DNA of 64,000 bases from Paenibacillus apiarius (GCF_017052585.1 NZ_JAFFHZ010000001.1:1856501-1920500); one strand, 5' to 3'. Shown: positions 36,153-46,392, numbered from the stretch's first letter. Made by a program: numbers and translations. The notes: generated from the sequence alone by a model not told the origin.

Positions 36153-36156
36153 CACA

Positions 36157-36186
36157 ATAAATAAAGCCGTCTCTTACCGAGACGGC
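36157..36186 (-). terminator. Intrinsic terminator of murA
   Basis: A perfect 8-bp stem GCCGTCTC / GAGACGGC, five-base loop, then TTTATTTATT on the minus strand, 84 bases after the stop. Confidence 0.82.
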
Positions 36187-36270
36187 CTCACCCTCTGATT
36201 CAATTGTACCTTCCATACGCTCTCACTGTCGAAGCTCGCATGATGGCCGCGTCCCCACCGCCCTAGGAAT

Positions 36271-37599
36271 TTACGCCCAAGTCGGCTGGACATTGAAGAG
36301 CTTCACTTCCTTCTCTTCCTTCACCTCAGCCGGTTGCTCCTCCAGTGTCACGCGGTAGATGTCCGCGCCAAGCGAAGACAGCTTCTCTGCCAAATTCACA
36401 TATCCGCGATCGATATGATGAACGCCGCTAACTTCCGTCGTCCCTTCCGCAACCAAGCCCGCACAGATGAGTGCAGCGCCCGCACGCAGGTCGGTAGCGC
36501 ACACCTTGGCGCCCGCCAGCTTGACTCCGCCGGTCACTACGGCCGTACGGCCTTCCACTTTAATATTGGCATTCATTAAATTAAATTCATCGACGTGCAT
36601 AAAGCGGTTCTCAAACACCGTCTCCGTAACGACCGATGTCCCTTCCGCTACAAGCAGAAGCGCCATCATTTGCGACTGCATATCCGTCGGAAAGCCCGGA
36701 TACGGCAGTGTCTTCACGTCCACAGCTTTGAGCGGCTTATCAGTGCGAACACGAATGCCGTTCTCATCAGGCTCGATAATTACGCCCATTTCTTCCATTT
36801 TCGCAATAACCGGGCCCAGATGATCCGCAATCGCACCCTCGACATACACATCGCCGCCCGTCATCGCCGCGGCAACCATATACGTTCCCGCCTCGACGCG
36901 GTCCGGTATGACCGTATGCTCGGCCCCATGCAACTGCTCTACACCTTCGATGCGAATGACACCCGTTCCGGCACCGCGCACCTTGGCTCCCATTTTGTTC
37001 AAATAGTTCGCCAAGTCAACGATTTCCGGTTCGCGAGCGGCATTCTCGAGCGTTGTTGTCCCTTCGGCCAACGTCGCCGCCATCATAATATTTTCAGTCG
37101 CACCGACACTCGCAACGTCCAAATAAATTTTGGCGCCCTTGAGTCGGCCGTTTACTTTCGCTTCAATATACCCTTGACCAAGTCCGATTTCCGCGCCCAT
37201 CGCTTCAAAGCCCTTCAGGTGCTGATCGATAGGACGGGTTCCAATGGCACAACCGCCTGGCAAGGAAATACGCGCCTGTCCTGCTCGGGCCAGCAAGGGA
37301 CCCATGACGAGGAACGATGCCCGCATCTTGCGTACTAGTTCGTAAGGAGCTTCAAATGAATGAAGATTCTCCGAATTAACACGAATGGTTTCATTGGAAT
37401 ATGTAAGATTGGCTCCAAGCTTCTCCAACACATGGTGTATCGTCTTGACATCGTCGAGTGGAGGAGCATCGTAAATGACGCTGCTGCCCTTCTCTCCCAA
37501 TAACGAAGCAGCGATGATCGGAAGCACAGAATTCTTTGCGCCACTTACGCGCACGGTGCCCGTCAGTCGTCTGCCTCCGCGGACGATAAATTTGCTCAT
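36271..37599 (-). CDS. murA: UDP-GlcNAc 1-carboxyvinyltransferase MurA
   Basis: A 442-residue EPSP-synthase-fold enzyme catalysing the first committed step of peptidoglycan synthesis (enolpyruvyl transfer to UDP-GlcNAc). The N-terminal [18 protein letters not shown] block with the catalytic Lys-Asn pair and the active-site cysteine in [16 protein letters not shown] (fosfomycin target) are intact. Two adjacent ATGs (37602 and 37599) follow GGAGG; I chose the second for spacing. Position next to ywzB, spoIID and downstream of atp/nuo is that of B. subtilis murAA. Two perfect Spo0A boxes lie 120-190 bases upstream. Confidence 0.96.
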   Translation of the reverse strand: MSKFIVRGGRRLTGTVRVSGAKNSVLPIIAASLLGEKGSSVIYDAPPLDDVKTIHHVLEKLGANLTYSNETIRVNSENLHSFEAPYELVRKMRASFLVMGPLLARAGQARISLPGGCAIGTRPIDQHLKGFEAMGAEIGLGQGYIEAKVNGRLKGAKIYLDVASVGATENIMMAATLAEGTTTLENAAREPEIVDLANYLNKMGAKVRGAGTGVIRIEGVEQLHGAEHTVIPDRVEAGTYMVAAAMTGGDVYVEGAIADHLGPVIAKMEEMGVIIEPDENGIRVRTDKPLKAVDVKTLPYPGFPTDMQSQMMALLLVAEGTSVVTETVFENRFMHVDEFNLMNANIKVEGRTAVVTGGVKLAGAKVCATDLRAGAALICAGLVAEGTTEVSGVHHIDRGYVNLAEKLSSLGADIYRVTLEEQPAEVKEEKEVKLFNVQPTWA

Positions 37600-37719
37600 C
37601 ATGTTTCCCTCCGCGCTTTTTTTCGCCCCATCATCCATAAATCTGTAAAAAATGGCACGCTCTTTTGTCACCCAAACTCCATAATACCATTGTATGACAA
37701 GTAGGTACAAGCGATATTT

Positions 37720-37726
37720 TTCGACA
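37720..37726 (-). promoter_or_regulatory. Spo0A box, proximal, upstream of murA
   Basis: Minus-strand TGTCGAA, a perfect match to the Spo0A box TGNCGAA. Confidence 0.4.
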
Positions 37727-37785
37727 TACCCTTCCACATTTTACTTAGGGTTATCTACCATTGTTGACATCTTTATTCGATGTTA

Positions 37786-37792
37786 TTCGACA
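37786..37792 (-). promoter_or_regulatory. Spo0A box, distal, upstream of murA
   Basis: Minus-strand TGTCGAA followed 10 bases later by a related ATCGAA, forming a short direct repeat TCGAATAA x2. Confidence 0.4.
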
Positions 37793-37835
37793 GGAACTGA
37801 CTCTCTGTCGGGCGTAGCTTTTTTAGTGTATCATT

Positions 37836-37862
37836 GACAGCATTCCTTGAGGGAACGCTGTC
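37836..37862 (-). terminator. Hairpin downstream of ywzB
   Basis: An 11-bp stem GACAGCGTTCC / GGAATGCTGTC about 30 bases after the ywzB stop, without a T-run on the minus strand. Confidence 0.4.
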
Positions 37863-37891
37863 CTTTTCCCTCTTAACCATTCCGAATCGAT

Positions 37892-38146
37892 TCAAAACAA
37901 GAAACGCAGCGATTGGGTCCATCCCCAATAATCCAAAAAAAACTGGGCAACCGCGCGGCCCACAATAATCGCAAGGATAAGATGCAGCATTTTTCCTTGC
38001 GGGCTTTGCGGATGACGGATGAACAAGTCTATTTTAAGATGCTGCAGCGACCACCAAGACAGAGCGATGCATACGAGCGTAATAAGCATATGCGCCATGC
38101 CGCTCCATCCTACGGATGAAGTCACTTGAGACAACGAATCATCCAA
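37892..38146 (-). CDS. ywzB: YwzB-like DUF1146 membrane protein
   Basis: An 84-residue protein with two membrane segments (about 17-36 and 52-72) and the conserved RHPQSPQGKMLHLILAIIVGRAVAQFFLDY core. It matches the DUF1146/YwzB family, found beside murA and the atp operon in Bacillales. AAGGAGG is eight bases before TTG 38146, which I take as the start; the GTG at 38170 would overlap both that site and the upstream gene. It follows the S8 peptidase stop by 13 bases. Function unknown. Confidence 0.82.
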   Translation of the reverse strand: MDDSLSQVTSSVGWSGMAHMLITLVCIALSWWSLQHLKIDLFIRHPQSPQGKMLHLILAIIVGRAVAQFFLDYWGWTQSLRFLF

Positions 38147-38159
38147 CGCGAATTCCTCC

Positions 38160-41054
38160 TTACTTCTCACTGTTCAGCACGTTGACGAGCATTGCCACGA
38201 ACTCGGCCCGAGTCGCGAAGCGCTCTGGTCCAAATCCTTCCCCCTCATTGCCGCTGATTAAGCCTTGACGCTTCATTTCGGCAATCATAGGAGCTGCCCA
38301 ATGTGTGGCGGCTACATCCTGAAATGGCGCTTCGGTTACTTTCGCCGGTGCGAGACCAAGCGCTTTGCCAAGCATGACGGCCATCTCCGCCCGCTTCACC
38401 ATCCGGTTCGGACCGAAGCGTTTCGGCTCAACTCCGGCGGCAATGCCTGCTTTGGCTACCCGGGCAACCGCGGCATGAGCCCAATGGGAGGAAGGCACAT
38501 CCGTAAACACGGGAGCTTTCCCGATATCGCGGCTCAGCTTGAACGCATTCGAGATAACCGAAGCGGCCTCTGCTCTGGAAATATGCCGATGCGGTTCAAA
38601 TTTCGCGTCGCCATAACCGTTCATCCATCCAGACTCTACGGCTTGAACAATCGAATTCTCCGCCCAGTGGCCCTTTACGTCCCTTAAGCCGGCGATAAGC
38701 GGCTCTGTGCTTACTGAGAGACGATAGTACCTCGTATCAAACTTCGCGTTTGTCGTCAGGCGTATATAATACGTTCCCGGATCCAACTTTGTTCCGGTCG
38801 TCACTTCGGTTTCTCCCGAAGCATTGCGTCCAGATCCAAGCGGCTTCTGCTCCTTCGACATCACCGCCATTGTGACAATGCGGTTCGAAGGCAACTGGCT
38901 CAGCCTGAACGTTGCATAGACCGGCTGCTTGACGATGAATTGAAACCAATCCACATCGTCTTCGTCGTGAAAGACGCCTTTGTATTCGGTGCCTTCACTA
39001 ATCGTAACCGCCTCATACATCTTATCGTTCGGCTCATTCGGATCGGCAAGCTGAGTCATGTATTCCACATGCAGCTTATATTCGCCTGCTACCGGTTCCG
39101 GGCGTGCCGTTACGGCATTTTGCACCTGAATGTAATACTTGCCGGGCGGCAAATCTTCCAGTTGGACGAATTCGGACTGCCCTTCCTTCTCCTCATCAAT
39201 CCAGCGGGTATCGATTTGCGATCCTTTAATCTCAAGCGCCGGATCGATGCGAACCGTATCCGTACTCAGCTTCAACCGCAGCGTTGCTTTGCTCGGCAAC
39301 TGAATCATGTACCAATCCGTGTCGCCCGCATGGCTGAACGTGCCAACGATATCTTGCGTTCGCGCCGGAATGGCATATGCCTGATATTGCTTGTCATTCG
39401 GCTCGAACGGATCTTGGTACACGATGAAGCGAGAGGCTAGTTTATAGGTTAACCCTCCATTGCCACCGATGTCATCGGACGACAGACGCAGTACATTTTT
39501 CCCCCGTTTCACCGGAATAGAAGGCTGTTTGCCGCTAATATCATTGAACTTCGTCCCAGAGGCTGTTTCACCTATGAAATGCATAACGTGGACTTGTCCC
39601 GCACCTTTAATCCGTTGAAATTGAAGCTTCAACGTGCCGTCATAAGGCGCATCGATCACATACCAATGCTCTTCCTTCGCATGGAGAACCGCGCTTAGCG
39701 AAGTATCGATTGGGAATACCCTCGCCTTGTTGCGGGCCGTATTCGTCCCGAACGCATCTTCTTGAAACGGAACGGTTAATGCGGCGTCGGCGCGAAGCAG
39801 GCCGTAGCCGCTTTTTTGGTCCCAGCCCTTCCCATCAATGTCCTTCGCCGTATAGCGTAAATGGTGACGAACCTGATACGGCTTCAACTCGGGATACTTG
39901 TTCCATAAGAGCGCAGCCACGCCCGCCGCTTGCGGCGCTGCCATCGATGTGCCTTCTTCTGACTTGTACCCCCCGCCCAATGCGGTGGTGAACACATGCC
40001 AAGGCGCGACTACGTCGATTTCCGGACCGATATTCGTTCTCGGCTCCACCTTCATCTGCGGTGTGCTGCCGCCAACAGCGAAGACCGTAGGATAAGCGGC
40101 TGGATACTTGACAGCTACCTTCTCCTGATACCGCCCGCCATCATTCCCGGTCGCAGCAATAAGCAGAACTCCTTTTTCCTCCGCATAGTTAACGATGTCT
40201 TGCATGTATTTCGAATATCGATACAACCCGACTGACATGACCACGATCTTCGCGCCATGGTCAACCGCATATAATATGCCTGCGCCCAGCTTGTCTTCAT
40301 CACCGTAACCGCGTGAATCCAGCGCTTTAATCGGCATGATCTTGGCTGACCAGAGCAGACCGGCGGTGCCCTTGTTGTTGTTGCCCACGGCGCCAACCAC
40401 GCCCGCTACGCTGGTTCCGTGCCCATTGTCATCCTGGGGCAAACCTGAGTCCAGCAGGTTGATGCCTTTAACGATATTTTGCTTGAGATCCGGATGATTG
40501 AAATCAATGCCCGTATCTACCAGTGCTATAGTGATCGATGAATTGCTCTTGGCTTGAGTCCATGCCGTATCCGCCCCGATTTGCCGTAAATAATGCTGTT
40601 GCGCATACAGCTTATCATTCGGTTTTACCCCGGATGCTAGCGAATGTACCGCATGGTTCGGCTCAATGTATTCTACCTGCGGCGATTGTTTTGCATCACG
40701 CAGCCAATGTTCCGTCTCGGCTTCGTCTACAGGCTTAAGAACCGCAATATCAACGGCGGCCTGTTCGTTTAAAATCTCACTGTGCTGCAGCAGTTTCGCG
40801 TCTTTCTTCCCCTGCTTCCATTTGACAATCCAAGAGGTCGCGCCTGCCTCAACTCCGTCATTCATAGCTGGGTTAGCGGCTGTGCGCTGTGTAACATTCA
40901 TGCTGCTTATAACTCGCTGCTCTGTTTCCTCCATCTTGTACCTTTGCTGCAACGTTTGATTCAACGGCACCGAGGCAATCGTCTCGCTTAACATTAGACA
41001 GGTAAGCGCAATGATCAAAGTCGGTACGACGGCACGAGACAATCGTTTCATCAT
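38160..41054 (-). CDS. Cell-wall-bound subtilisin-family (S8) protease with three SLH domains
   Basis: A 964-residue exported protein. Signal peptide (about 1-27), propeptide (I9 type, about 60-135), then an S8 domain with the full catalytic triad D180 (ALVDTGIDFNHPDL), H212 (NGHGTSVAG) and S370 (GTSMAAPQAAG) and oxyanion N304 (ATGNDGG). Three beta modules resembling bacterial pre-peptidase C-terminal (PPC) domains follow, with FEPNDKQYQA, GDTDWYMIQLPSK and DEDDVDWFQF motifs. The last 175 residues are three SLH domains (motifs ISRAE, VKRAE, ATRAE). A surface protease for processing or nutrition is the likely role. Start chosen as ATG 41054 with GGATGG upstream; 41063 and 41051 are alternatives. 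Its stop is 13 bases before ywzB. Confidence 0.9.
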   Translation of the reverse strand: MMKRLSRAVVPTLIIALTCLMLSETIASVPLNQTLQQRYKMEETEQRVISSMNVTQRTAANPAMNDGVEAGATSWIVKWKQGKKDAKLLQHSEILNEQAAVDIAVLKPVDEAETEHWLRDAKQSPQVEYIEPNHAVHSLASGVKPNDKLYAQQHYLRQIGADTAWTQAKSNSSITIALVDTGIDFNHPDLKQNIVKGINLLDSGLPQDDNGHGTSVAGVVGAVGNNNKGTAGLLWSAKIMPIKALDSRGYGDEDKLGAGILYAVDHGAKIVVMSVGLYRYSKYMQDIVNYAEEKGVLLIAATGNDGGRYQEKVAVKYPAAYPTVFAVGGSTPQMKVEPRTNIGPEIDVVAPWHVFTTALGGGYKSEEGTSMAAPQAAGVAALLWNKYPELKPYQVRHHLRYTAKDIDGKGWDQKSGYGLLRADAALTVPFQEDAFGTNTARNKARVFPIDTSLSAVLHAKEEHWYVIDAPYDGTLKLQFQRIKGAGQVHVMHFIGETASGTKFNDISGKQPSIPVKRGKNVLRLSSDDIGGNGGLTYKLASRFIVYQDPFEPNDKQYQAYAIPARTQDIVGTFSHAGDTDWYMIQLPSKATLRLKLSTDTVRIDPALEIKGSQIDTRWIDEEKEGQSEFVQLEDLPPGKYYIQVQNAVTARPEPVAGEYKLHVEYMTQLADPNEPNDKMYEAVTISEGTEYKGVFHDEDDVDWFQFIVKQPVYATFRLSQLPSNRIVTMAVMSKEQKPLGSGRNASGETEVTTGTKLDPGTYYIRLTTNAKFDTRYYRLSVSTEPLIAGLRDVKGHWAENSIVQAVESGWMNGYGDAKFEPHRHISRAEAASVISNAFKLSRDIGKAPVFTDVPSSHWAHAAVARVAKAGIAAGVEPKRFGPNRMVKRAEMAVMLGKALGLAPAKVTEAPFQDVAATHWAAPMIAEMKRQGLISGNEGEGFGPERFATRAEFVAMLVNVLNSEK

Positions 41055-41255
41055 AAATCCCATCCAATTCGCACATCAAGGCCAGTTGAGTTTGAAGAAT
41101 ACAACACGTATTCGCCGTTCTTCCTGACCTCTAATCTAATTTGCTCTTCTTCTCGTGGGCGTATGACCAATCAGGCCATAGCTTAGTTAAGGTTCGCCAT
41201 CGATGCGGTCATTCCTGTTACAAAACGCTAATTTAGGTCATAAGTCCTACAACGT

Positions 41256-41298
41256 AACAAAAAGACCCAAAATCCTCCAATGGAGTGATTTCGGGTCT
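41256..41298 (-). terminator. Terminator of the nuo operon
   Basis: A 12-bp stem (one G-T pair) AGACCCGAAATC / GATTTTGGGTCT with an inner CTCC/GGAG stem, then TTTTTG on the minus strand, about 35 bases after nuoN. Confidence 0.93.
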
Positions 41299-41330
41299 AG
41301 TTAAAATGAATCATTACACAATTGACGAGT

Positions 41331-42875
41331 TTACCGTATTAATAAATCTGCTCCGAGCGAGAAAGTCCTCTGAATAGCTTTCATCACGATGTCCGGGAAC
41401 ACGCCAAGCGAGATTACAGCCAATACGCATATCGCAACGACGAAGCCTTGCGTTAGTGATACGCGGACCTGAGCTTCGTTGCCGGCGCGCATATACATTT
41501 GTCGAATAAATCCAAAGTAGAAATAGAAGGAGACGACGCCCGTCACCATCATAAGAATCGCAATCCATACCGCTTTTGAGGCAACCGCGCCCAAAATAAT
41601 ATAGAGCTTTCCGAAGAATCCGGCGGTAATCGGAATACCGGCTAACGACAATACAAACACTGTCATAGCGACCGCAAGCCACGGAGAGCGATAGTACAGA
41701 CCGGCATACCCGCTCATTTCATCGTGTCCGGATGAACGTTCCATAATCATATGAACGGCGAATGCCCCTATCGTCATAAACAAGTAAGCGACCAAGTAGT
41801 ACATAAACTCCGAGAAATTCGATGTATGCAAATGATTTCCCAACGGATTCAGCGCAATTGGCACGAGTAAAAAGCCAGCATTCGCTATTCCGGATAAAGC
41901 AAGCAGCCGCTTTACGTTCGCCTGCCGCAGCGCCATTGCCGTACCGATTACCATCGACAACGCCGCAACAGCCAGCAGCATGGTGGAGAAATCGCGGTAG
42001 ATGACCATTTCCGGCCCGCCAAGACCAAGAAACAAGCTGTAAAATACACGGAACAGAATGGCCAAGCCCGCTCCTTTGGATACGATCGCAAGAAATGCGG
42101 TAACCGGCGTCGGCGCTCCCTGATATACGTCTGGAGACCACGCATGAAATGGCGCTGCCGCAATTTTAAAGCCGAAGCCCACGAGCATCAATATAAAGCT
42201 TACATAGATGAGCGCCTCAAAGGAAGCGGAATTCCCCGCCAGTCCCTGTGCCATTGCTCCAAGCTGCGTGCTGCCCGTAATGCCATATAGGAAAGACATG
42301 CCATATAAGATAAATGCCGAGGCCACGCTGCCAAGGACCGCGTACTTGAACGCGCCTTCCGTCGACTTCCGATCGCTCTTCTTCATCGCCACCAAAATAT
42401 AGGACGTGATGCTGAGCAGTTCCAATCCGACATAGAGCGTGATCAAATCTCCGGAAGAGGCCATAATCATGCCGCCGAGCGCAGCAGGCAGCAACAAGTA
42501 ATAGTACTCTCCCCGGTGCGGAATTTCTTCATCCCGCATATTGCCGATGCTCATCAGCAAAATGAACGCTGTTCCTGTCAAAAACACGATTTTGAGCAGC
42601 AATGCAAACTCATCGATACGGTAGCTGTGATTCAACAATTGAACGGCTTGCACCGCTTCGGTATGCTGAATACGCTCATACAGCTTCCACAAGACGAACC
42701 CAAGCGAAACGAGCACGCCGATAAATGACAGTCCCCCGATTAAATCTCGATTTACGCGGCGGGGGAGCACCAGATCGATGAGCGTGATGAGTATGGCTGC
42801 AATGACGAGCGTAAGCTCGGGTGCCAGCAATGCGAGATCGCCCATTTGCAACAGTTGAACAGTTGGCGCATCCAT
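41331..42875 (-). CDS. nuoN: NADH-quinone oxidoreductase subunit N
   Basis: A 514-residue antiporter-like membrane subunit with about 14 hydrophobic segments. Family markers are GLELLSITSYILVAMKKSDRKSTEGAFKYAVLGSVASAF, the KIAAAPFHAWSPDVYQGAPTPVTAFLAIVSKGAG block with the conserved half-channel His and Lys, and RLLALSGIANAGFLL. It forms part of the proton-translocating arm of complex I. Last gene of the operon, four bases after nuoM and followed by a strong terminator. Confidence 0.95.
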   Translation of the reverse strand: MDAPTVQLLQMGDLALLAPELTLVIAAILITLIDLVLPRRVNRDLIGGLSFIGVLVSLGFVLWKLYERIQHTEAVQAVQLLNHSYRIDEFALLLKIVFLTGTAFILLMSIGNMRDEEIPHRGEYYYLLLPAALGGMIMASSGDLITLYVGLELLSITSYILVAMKKSDRKSTEGAFKYAVLGSVASAFILYGMSFLYGITGSTQLGAMAQGLAGNSASFEALIYVSFILMLVGFGFKIAAAPFHAWSPDVYQGAPTPVTAFLAIVSKGAGLAILFRVFYSLFLGLGGPEMVIYRDFSTMLLAVAALSMVIGTAMALRQANVKRLLALSGIANAGFLLVPIALNPLGNHLHTSNFSEFMYYLVAYLFMTIGAFAVHMIMERSSGHDEMSGYAGLYYRSPWLAVAMTVFVLSLAGIPITAGFFGKLYIILGAVASKAVWIAILMMVTGVVSFYFYFGFIRQMYMRAGNEAQVRVSLTQGFVVAICVLAVISLGVFPDIVMKAIQRTFSLGADLLIR

Positions 42876-42879
42876 GGGC

Positions 42880-44496
42880 CTACCCCCTCACCTTGAATAA
42901 TTCAATCATGTGTTCCACGCCGGTCTCAATCGGAGCCGTAACGAAATACGGGAACAGACCGATTAAGACAATACACGCGGTTAATACCATAATCGGCATT
43001 GCTTCCACGAGTCTGGCGTCCTTTAAGCCCGCGTGCCGTTCGTTCAACGGACCGTATGAGATGGCGAGCACCCCGCGCAGAACGTAGACTGCGCTTAGAA
43101 TAATGCCTATAGCGCCGAGCACGGCGGCCCACTTCATCGTACCGAACAATCCAAGCAACGAGAGAAGTTCGGCCACGAAGCCCGATAGGCCCGGCAGACC
43201 GAGCGATGCGAGCCCCGCAAGCAGCAAAATGCCTGAGATGAACGGCATGCTCTTCGCCAAGCCGCCCAATTCGTCGATGCGGGTCGTACCCGTCCGTTGC
43301 AAGAGGCTGCCTACCAGCAGGAAGAACAGCGCCGAGATAAACCCATGCGACACCATCTGCACGACGGCTCCCTGCAGGCCGATATCGTTCATCGCCGCGA
43401 TGCCGAGCAGCACGAAGCCCATATGGCTGATGCTGGAATAGGCTAGCACAAGCCGGAATTCTTTTTGCACGAAGGCCAGTATAGCACCATACAGGATATT
43501 AATAACGCCAAGGATAGCAATGACGGTGGCCCATGACGCCGTTTCCTGCGGCAGAAGCGCCGTACCGAACTGAATCAGACCATAGGCGCCCATCTTCAAA
43601 AGCACACCGGAGTGCAGCATAACGACCGGTGCAGTCGCCTCAGCGTGAACGCGCAGCATCCACGTATGAAACGGAAAGAGCGGCAGCTTGATGCCGAACG
43701 CGATGAGCAGCAGAACGAATACTAACGTCCGCATCCCCTCTGTAAGGTAAAACGTGTTGCCCTCGGCCGCCATGTTCACGAATGCTTCTGGATTGCCAAG
43801 GTTCTGCATAATGACATTCAGGTTGCCGCTATAAATATATTGACTGCCGTCGTCCACTGCCGGATTCGGACCAAAGCCCGCAGTTGCCGTCAAGATGACA
43901 AAGGCAACCAACAAGAGCGCAGAACCAAGACCGTTATAGACGAGGAAGCGGTTGGCCGCTTTCTCGCGGTGCATAAATCCCCATATGCCGATAAGGAAAT
44001 ACGTCGGAACGAGCGTCCATTCGAAGAACATAAAAAACAAGAACAAATCCCGTGCCATAAATACGCCGAGCATTCCCACCTCAAGCAGGAGAAACAGAAT
44101 GAAATACGTTTTCCAACGCTTCTTCAAGTAAAGCGAGGCAAAGGCTGCCATTGATGCCACGATGGTGGTCATCACCACGAGCGGCAGCGACAAGCCGTCA
44201 ATCGATAAATGGTACTGTATATCAAATGTCCAAGATTGAATACCTCTCATTAATTCAATGTTAAGCGGTATTGAAATCCATGATGTCTGCTCCGTAAGCG
44301 CCTTTCCCTGTTCCAACATGTCATAACCGCCATAAATAACGAGCGCAATGAGCAGCGGCAAGAATGTCGTTCCAATGCCGACGATTTGGATGGCTCGTGT
44401 GCGCCCTTTTGGAACAAGCAATAAAATAAGAACCCCGAGCAACGGAGAGAAGGTCAGCAGCGTCAATATCGGCAAAGATGAAAGTTCACTCCACAT
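42880..44496 (-). CDS. nuoM: NADH-quinone oxidoreductase subunit M
   Basis: A 538-residue membrane subunit. Characteristic blocks are FEWTLVPTYFLIGIWG with the key Glu, IKLPLFPFHTWMLRVHAEATAPVVMLHSGVLLKMGAYGL with the half-channel Lys, and LAYSSISHMGFVLLG. Second antiporter-like subunit of complex I. Starts one base after the nuoL stop, with GGAAGGAGG inside the end of nuoL, so the two are tightly coupled. Confidence 0.96.
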   Translation of the reverse strand: MWSELSSLPILTLLTFSPLLGVLILLLVPKGRTRAIQIVGIGTTFLPLLIALVIYGGYDMLEQGKALTEQTSWISIPLNIELMRGIQSWTFDIQYHLSIDGLSLPLVVMTTIVASMAAFASLYLKKRWKTYFILFLLLEVGMLGVFMARDLFLFFMFFEWTLVPTYFLIGIWGFMHREKAANRFLVYNGLGSALLLVAFVILTATAGFGPNPAVDDGSQYIYSGNLNVIMQNLGNPEAFVNMAAEGNTFYLTEGMRTLVFVLLLIAFGIKLPLFPFHTWMLRVHAEATAPVVMLHSGVLLKMGAYGLIQFGTALLPQETASWATVIAILGVINILYGAILAFVQKEFRLVLAYSSISHMGFVLLGIAAMNDIGLQGAVVQMVSHGFISALFFLLVGSLLQRTGTTRIDELGGLAKSMPFISGILLLAGLASLGLPGLSGFVAELLSLLGLFGTMKWAAVLGAIGIILSAVYVLRGVLAISYGPLNERHAGLKDARLVEAMPIMVLTACIVLIGLFPYFVTAPIETGVEHMIELFKVRG

Positions 44497-46392
44497 TTAC
44501 CAGAACCTCCTTCCGAGGGCCAATACAAGCACGACCAAACCTACAAATCCGAACAGCGAGACCAAACCGTATGTTTGCATCTGACCGTTCTGCAGGCGGG
44601 TTGACGTCTTGCCGATGCCTACCATAATTCCGGCCGCCAGACGGACAAGACCATCGATGACCCACTTGTCGATAGCCTTCAACACTTGGCCAATACCCTG
44701 CAAGGAACGGACAAACACAAATTGATATAGCTCATCCATATAATATTTATTGGCAAGCAGACGATAGACCGGACCTGCCGATTCTTGAGGTTCGCCGCGC
44801 CGGCTGCGCCCAGGACCGTACATCATATATCCGATACCGATGCCAAGCACGCCGACCAGAACGGAGATAATCATTACGATAACGTTGGCATGTTCCCCTG
44901 CTTCCTCCCCCGTCAACCAAGTTCCGAAGGAACCGGTCCAAGGCGTATACACAAATCCGGAAACCACCGCCAACACGCTTAAAATGATAAGCGGTACCGT
45001 CATGGACAAAGGCGACTCATGCGCCTTGGACGCATCCGCTTCATTCGACGGCTGGCCAGTAAAGACTAGGAAGAACAGCCGCGCCATATAAAATGCGGTA
45101 AAAAATGCCGCGACCGCACCGACGGCGAACAACAGCTTATTTTGCTCCCACGCTGCCGACAAGATAGAGTCTTTGGACCAGAAGCCGGACAGCGGCGGTA
45201 TGCCCGATAACGCCAAAGCTCCGATGGCAAACGTCCACGTCGTAATTTTCATCCGGCGGCCGAGCCCGCCCATTTGGAATATATCCTGTGTATGTACCGC
45301 ATGAATGACACTGCCTGCGCCAAGGAATAGCAATGCTTTAAAGAAAGCATGCGTGAACAGGTGGAATACCCCGGCAGTCACTGCGCCAAGTCCGAGCGCC
45401 AGCATCATATAGCCGAGCTGGCTGACGGTCGAGAATGCCAGAATGCGCTTCATGTCGCGCTGCGCGATAGCGATCGTAGCCGCAAAGATGGCGGTGAAAC
45501 CGCCCATGCTCGCGACAATCGTCATCGCCGTCGGCGAGACATGGAAAATATCGAAGGTGCGCGCCACAAGGTATACGCCGGCGGCAACCATCGTTGCGGC
45601 ATGTATCAATGCCGAAATCGGCGTCGGACCTTCCATCGCATCCGGCAGCCATGTATGCAGCGGGAATTGACCTGATTTCCCTACTGCTCCGACGAAGATA
45701 AGCGAAGCAATCCAAGTGGCGATGCCTGCTGAAATTCCATGCTGCGCAAGCGAATCGACACTGGCGAATACGTTGCTGATCATCGAGAAGTCGAGCGCGT
45801 GATTCGGCATGTGCCAGAAGAGAAGCAAGATGGCAATCAATAGCCCCACATCGCCGATGCGGGTCACGATAAAAGCTTTTTTAGCCGCCGCACGCGCCGC
45901 CGGCCGTTCATACCAGAAGCCGACGAGCAGAAATGAGCATACGCCGACCAGCTCCCAAAATATGTATAGCTGCAGCATATTCGGCGACAGCACGAGTCCG
46001 AGCATCGAGCAGGTAAACAAGGCGATATAGGCGTAGAACACCGTTAGCCGTTCGTCCCCTTGCATATACCCTTTGGAATAAATATTAACTAGCGTGCTCA
46101 CAAGCGTGACGATAACAAGCATCAGCGCGTTCAAATTCGTCACGTCAAATCCGAATTCCAGACGGATATCACCAAAGCCCAACCATTCGAAGCTCCGGGT
46201 ATAATCATCCGGCGATCCCTGTACCCGTTCCCATAACACAAGGACGGAAAGTGCAAACGCGGCGAACGAGCTGAAGACGCCGATCGCAACGGCCACGCCT
46301 TTCATCTGGCGGCCGAATGCCGTCAGCACGAGGAACGCGAGCAGCGGAATGACCGGAATGGCCCAAGCGTATTGCGAAAAGACGGATTCCAT
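44497..46392 (-). CDS. nuoL: NADH-quinone oxidoreductase subunit L
   Basis: A 631-residue membrane subunit, the largest of the antiporter-like set. It shows FWELVGVCSFLLVGFWYERPAARAAAKKAFIVTRIGDVG, VGAVGKSGQFPLHTWLPDAMEGPTPISALIHAATMVAAGVYL and the C-terminal lateral-helix region. The Lys in GKSGQFPLHTWLP lies in the proton half-channel. Start ATG 46392 about 20 bases after nuoK. Confidence 0.96.
   Translation of the reverse strand: MESVFSQYAWAIPVIPLLAFLVLTAFGRQMKGVAVAIGVFSSFAAFALSVLVLWERVQGSPDDYTRSFEWLGFGDIRLEFGFDVTNLNALMLVIVTLVSTLVNIYSKGYMQGDERLTVFYAYIALFTCSMLGLVLSPNMLQLYIFWELVGVCSFLLVGFWYERPAARAAAKKAFIVTRIGDVGLLIAILLLFWHMPNHALDFSMISNVFASVDSLAQHGISAGIATWIASLIFVGAVGKSGQFPLHTWLPDAMEGPTPISALIHAATMVAAGVYLVARTFDIFHVSPTAMTIVASMGGFTAIFAATIAIAQRDMKRILAFSTVSQLGYMMLALGLGAVTAGVFHLFTHAFFKALLFLGAGSVIHAVHTQDIFQMGGLGRRMKITTWTFAIGALALSGIPPLSGFWSKDSILSAAWEQNKLLFAVGAVAAFFTAFYMARLFFLVFTGQPSNEADASKAHESPLSMTVPLIILSVLAVVSGFVYTPWTGSFGTWLTGEEAGEHANVIVMIISVLVGVLGIGIGYMMYGPGRSRRGEPQESAGPVYRLLANKYYMDELYQFVFVRSLQGIGQVLKAIDKWVIDGLVRLAAGIMVGIGKTSTRLQNGQMQTYGLVSLFGFVGLVVLVLALGRRFW

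Larger units (their letters stand above)
35726..36156. other. Intergenic region between the zinc-ribbon gene and murA
   Basis: AT-rich and mostly empty. It holds the plus-strand extended -10 promoter and 12-codon ORF described below; nothing else was recognised. Confidence 0.5.
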
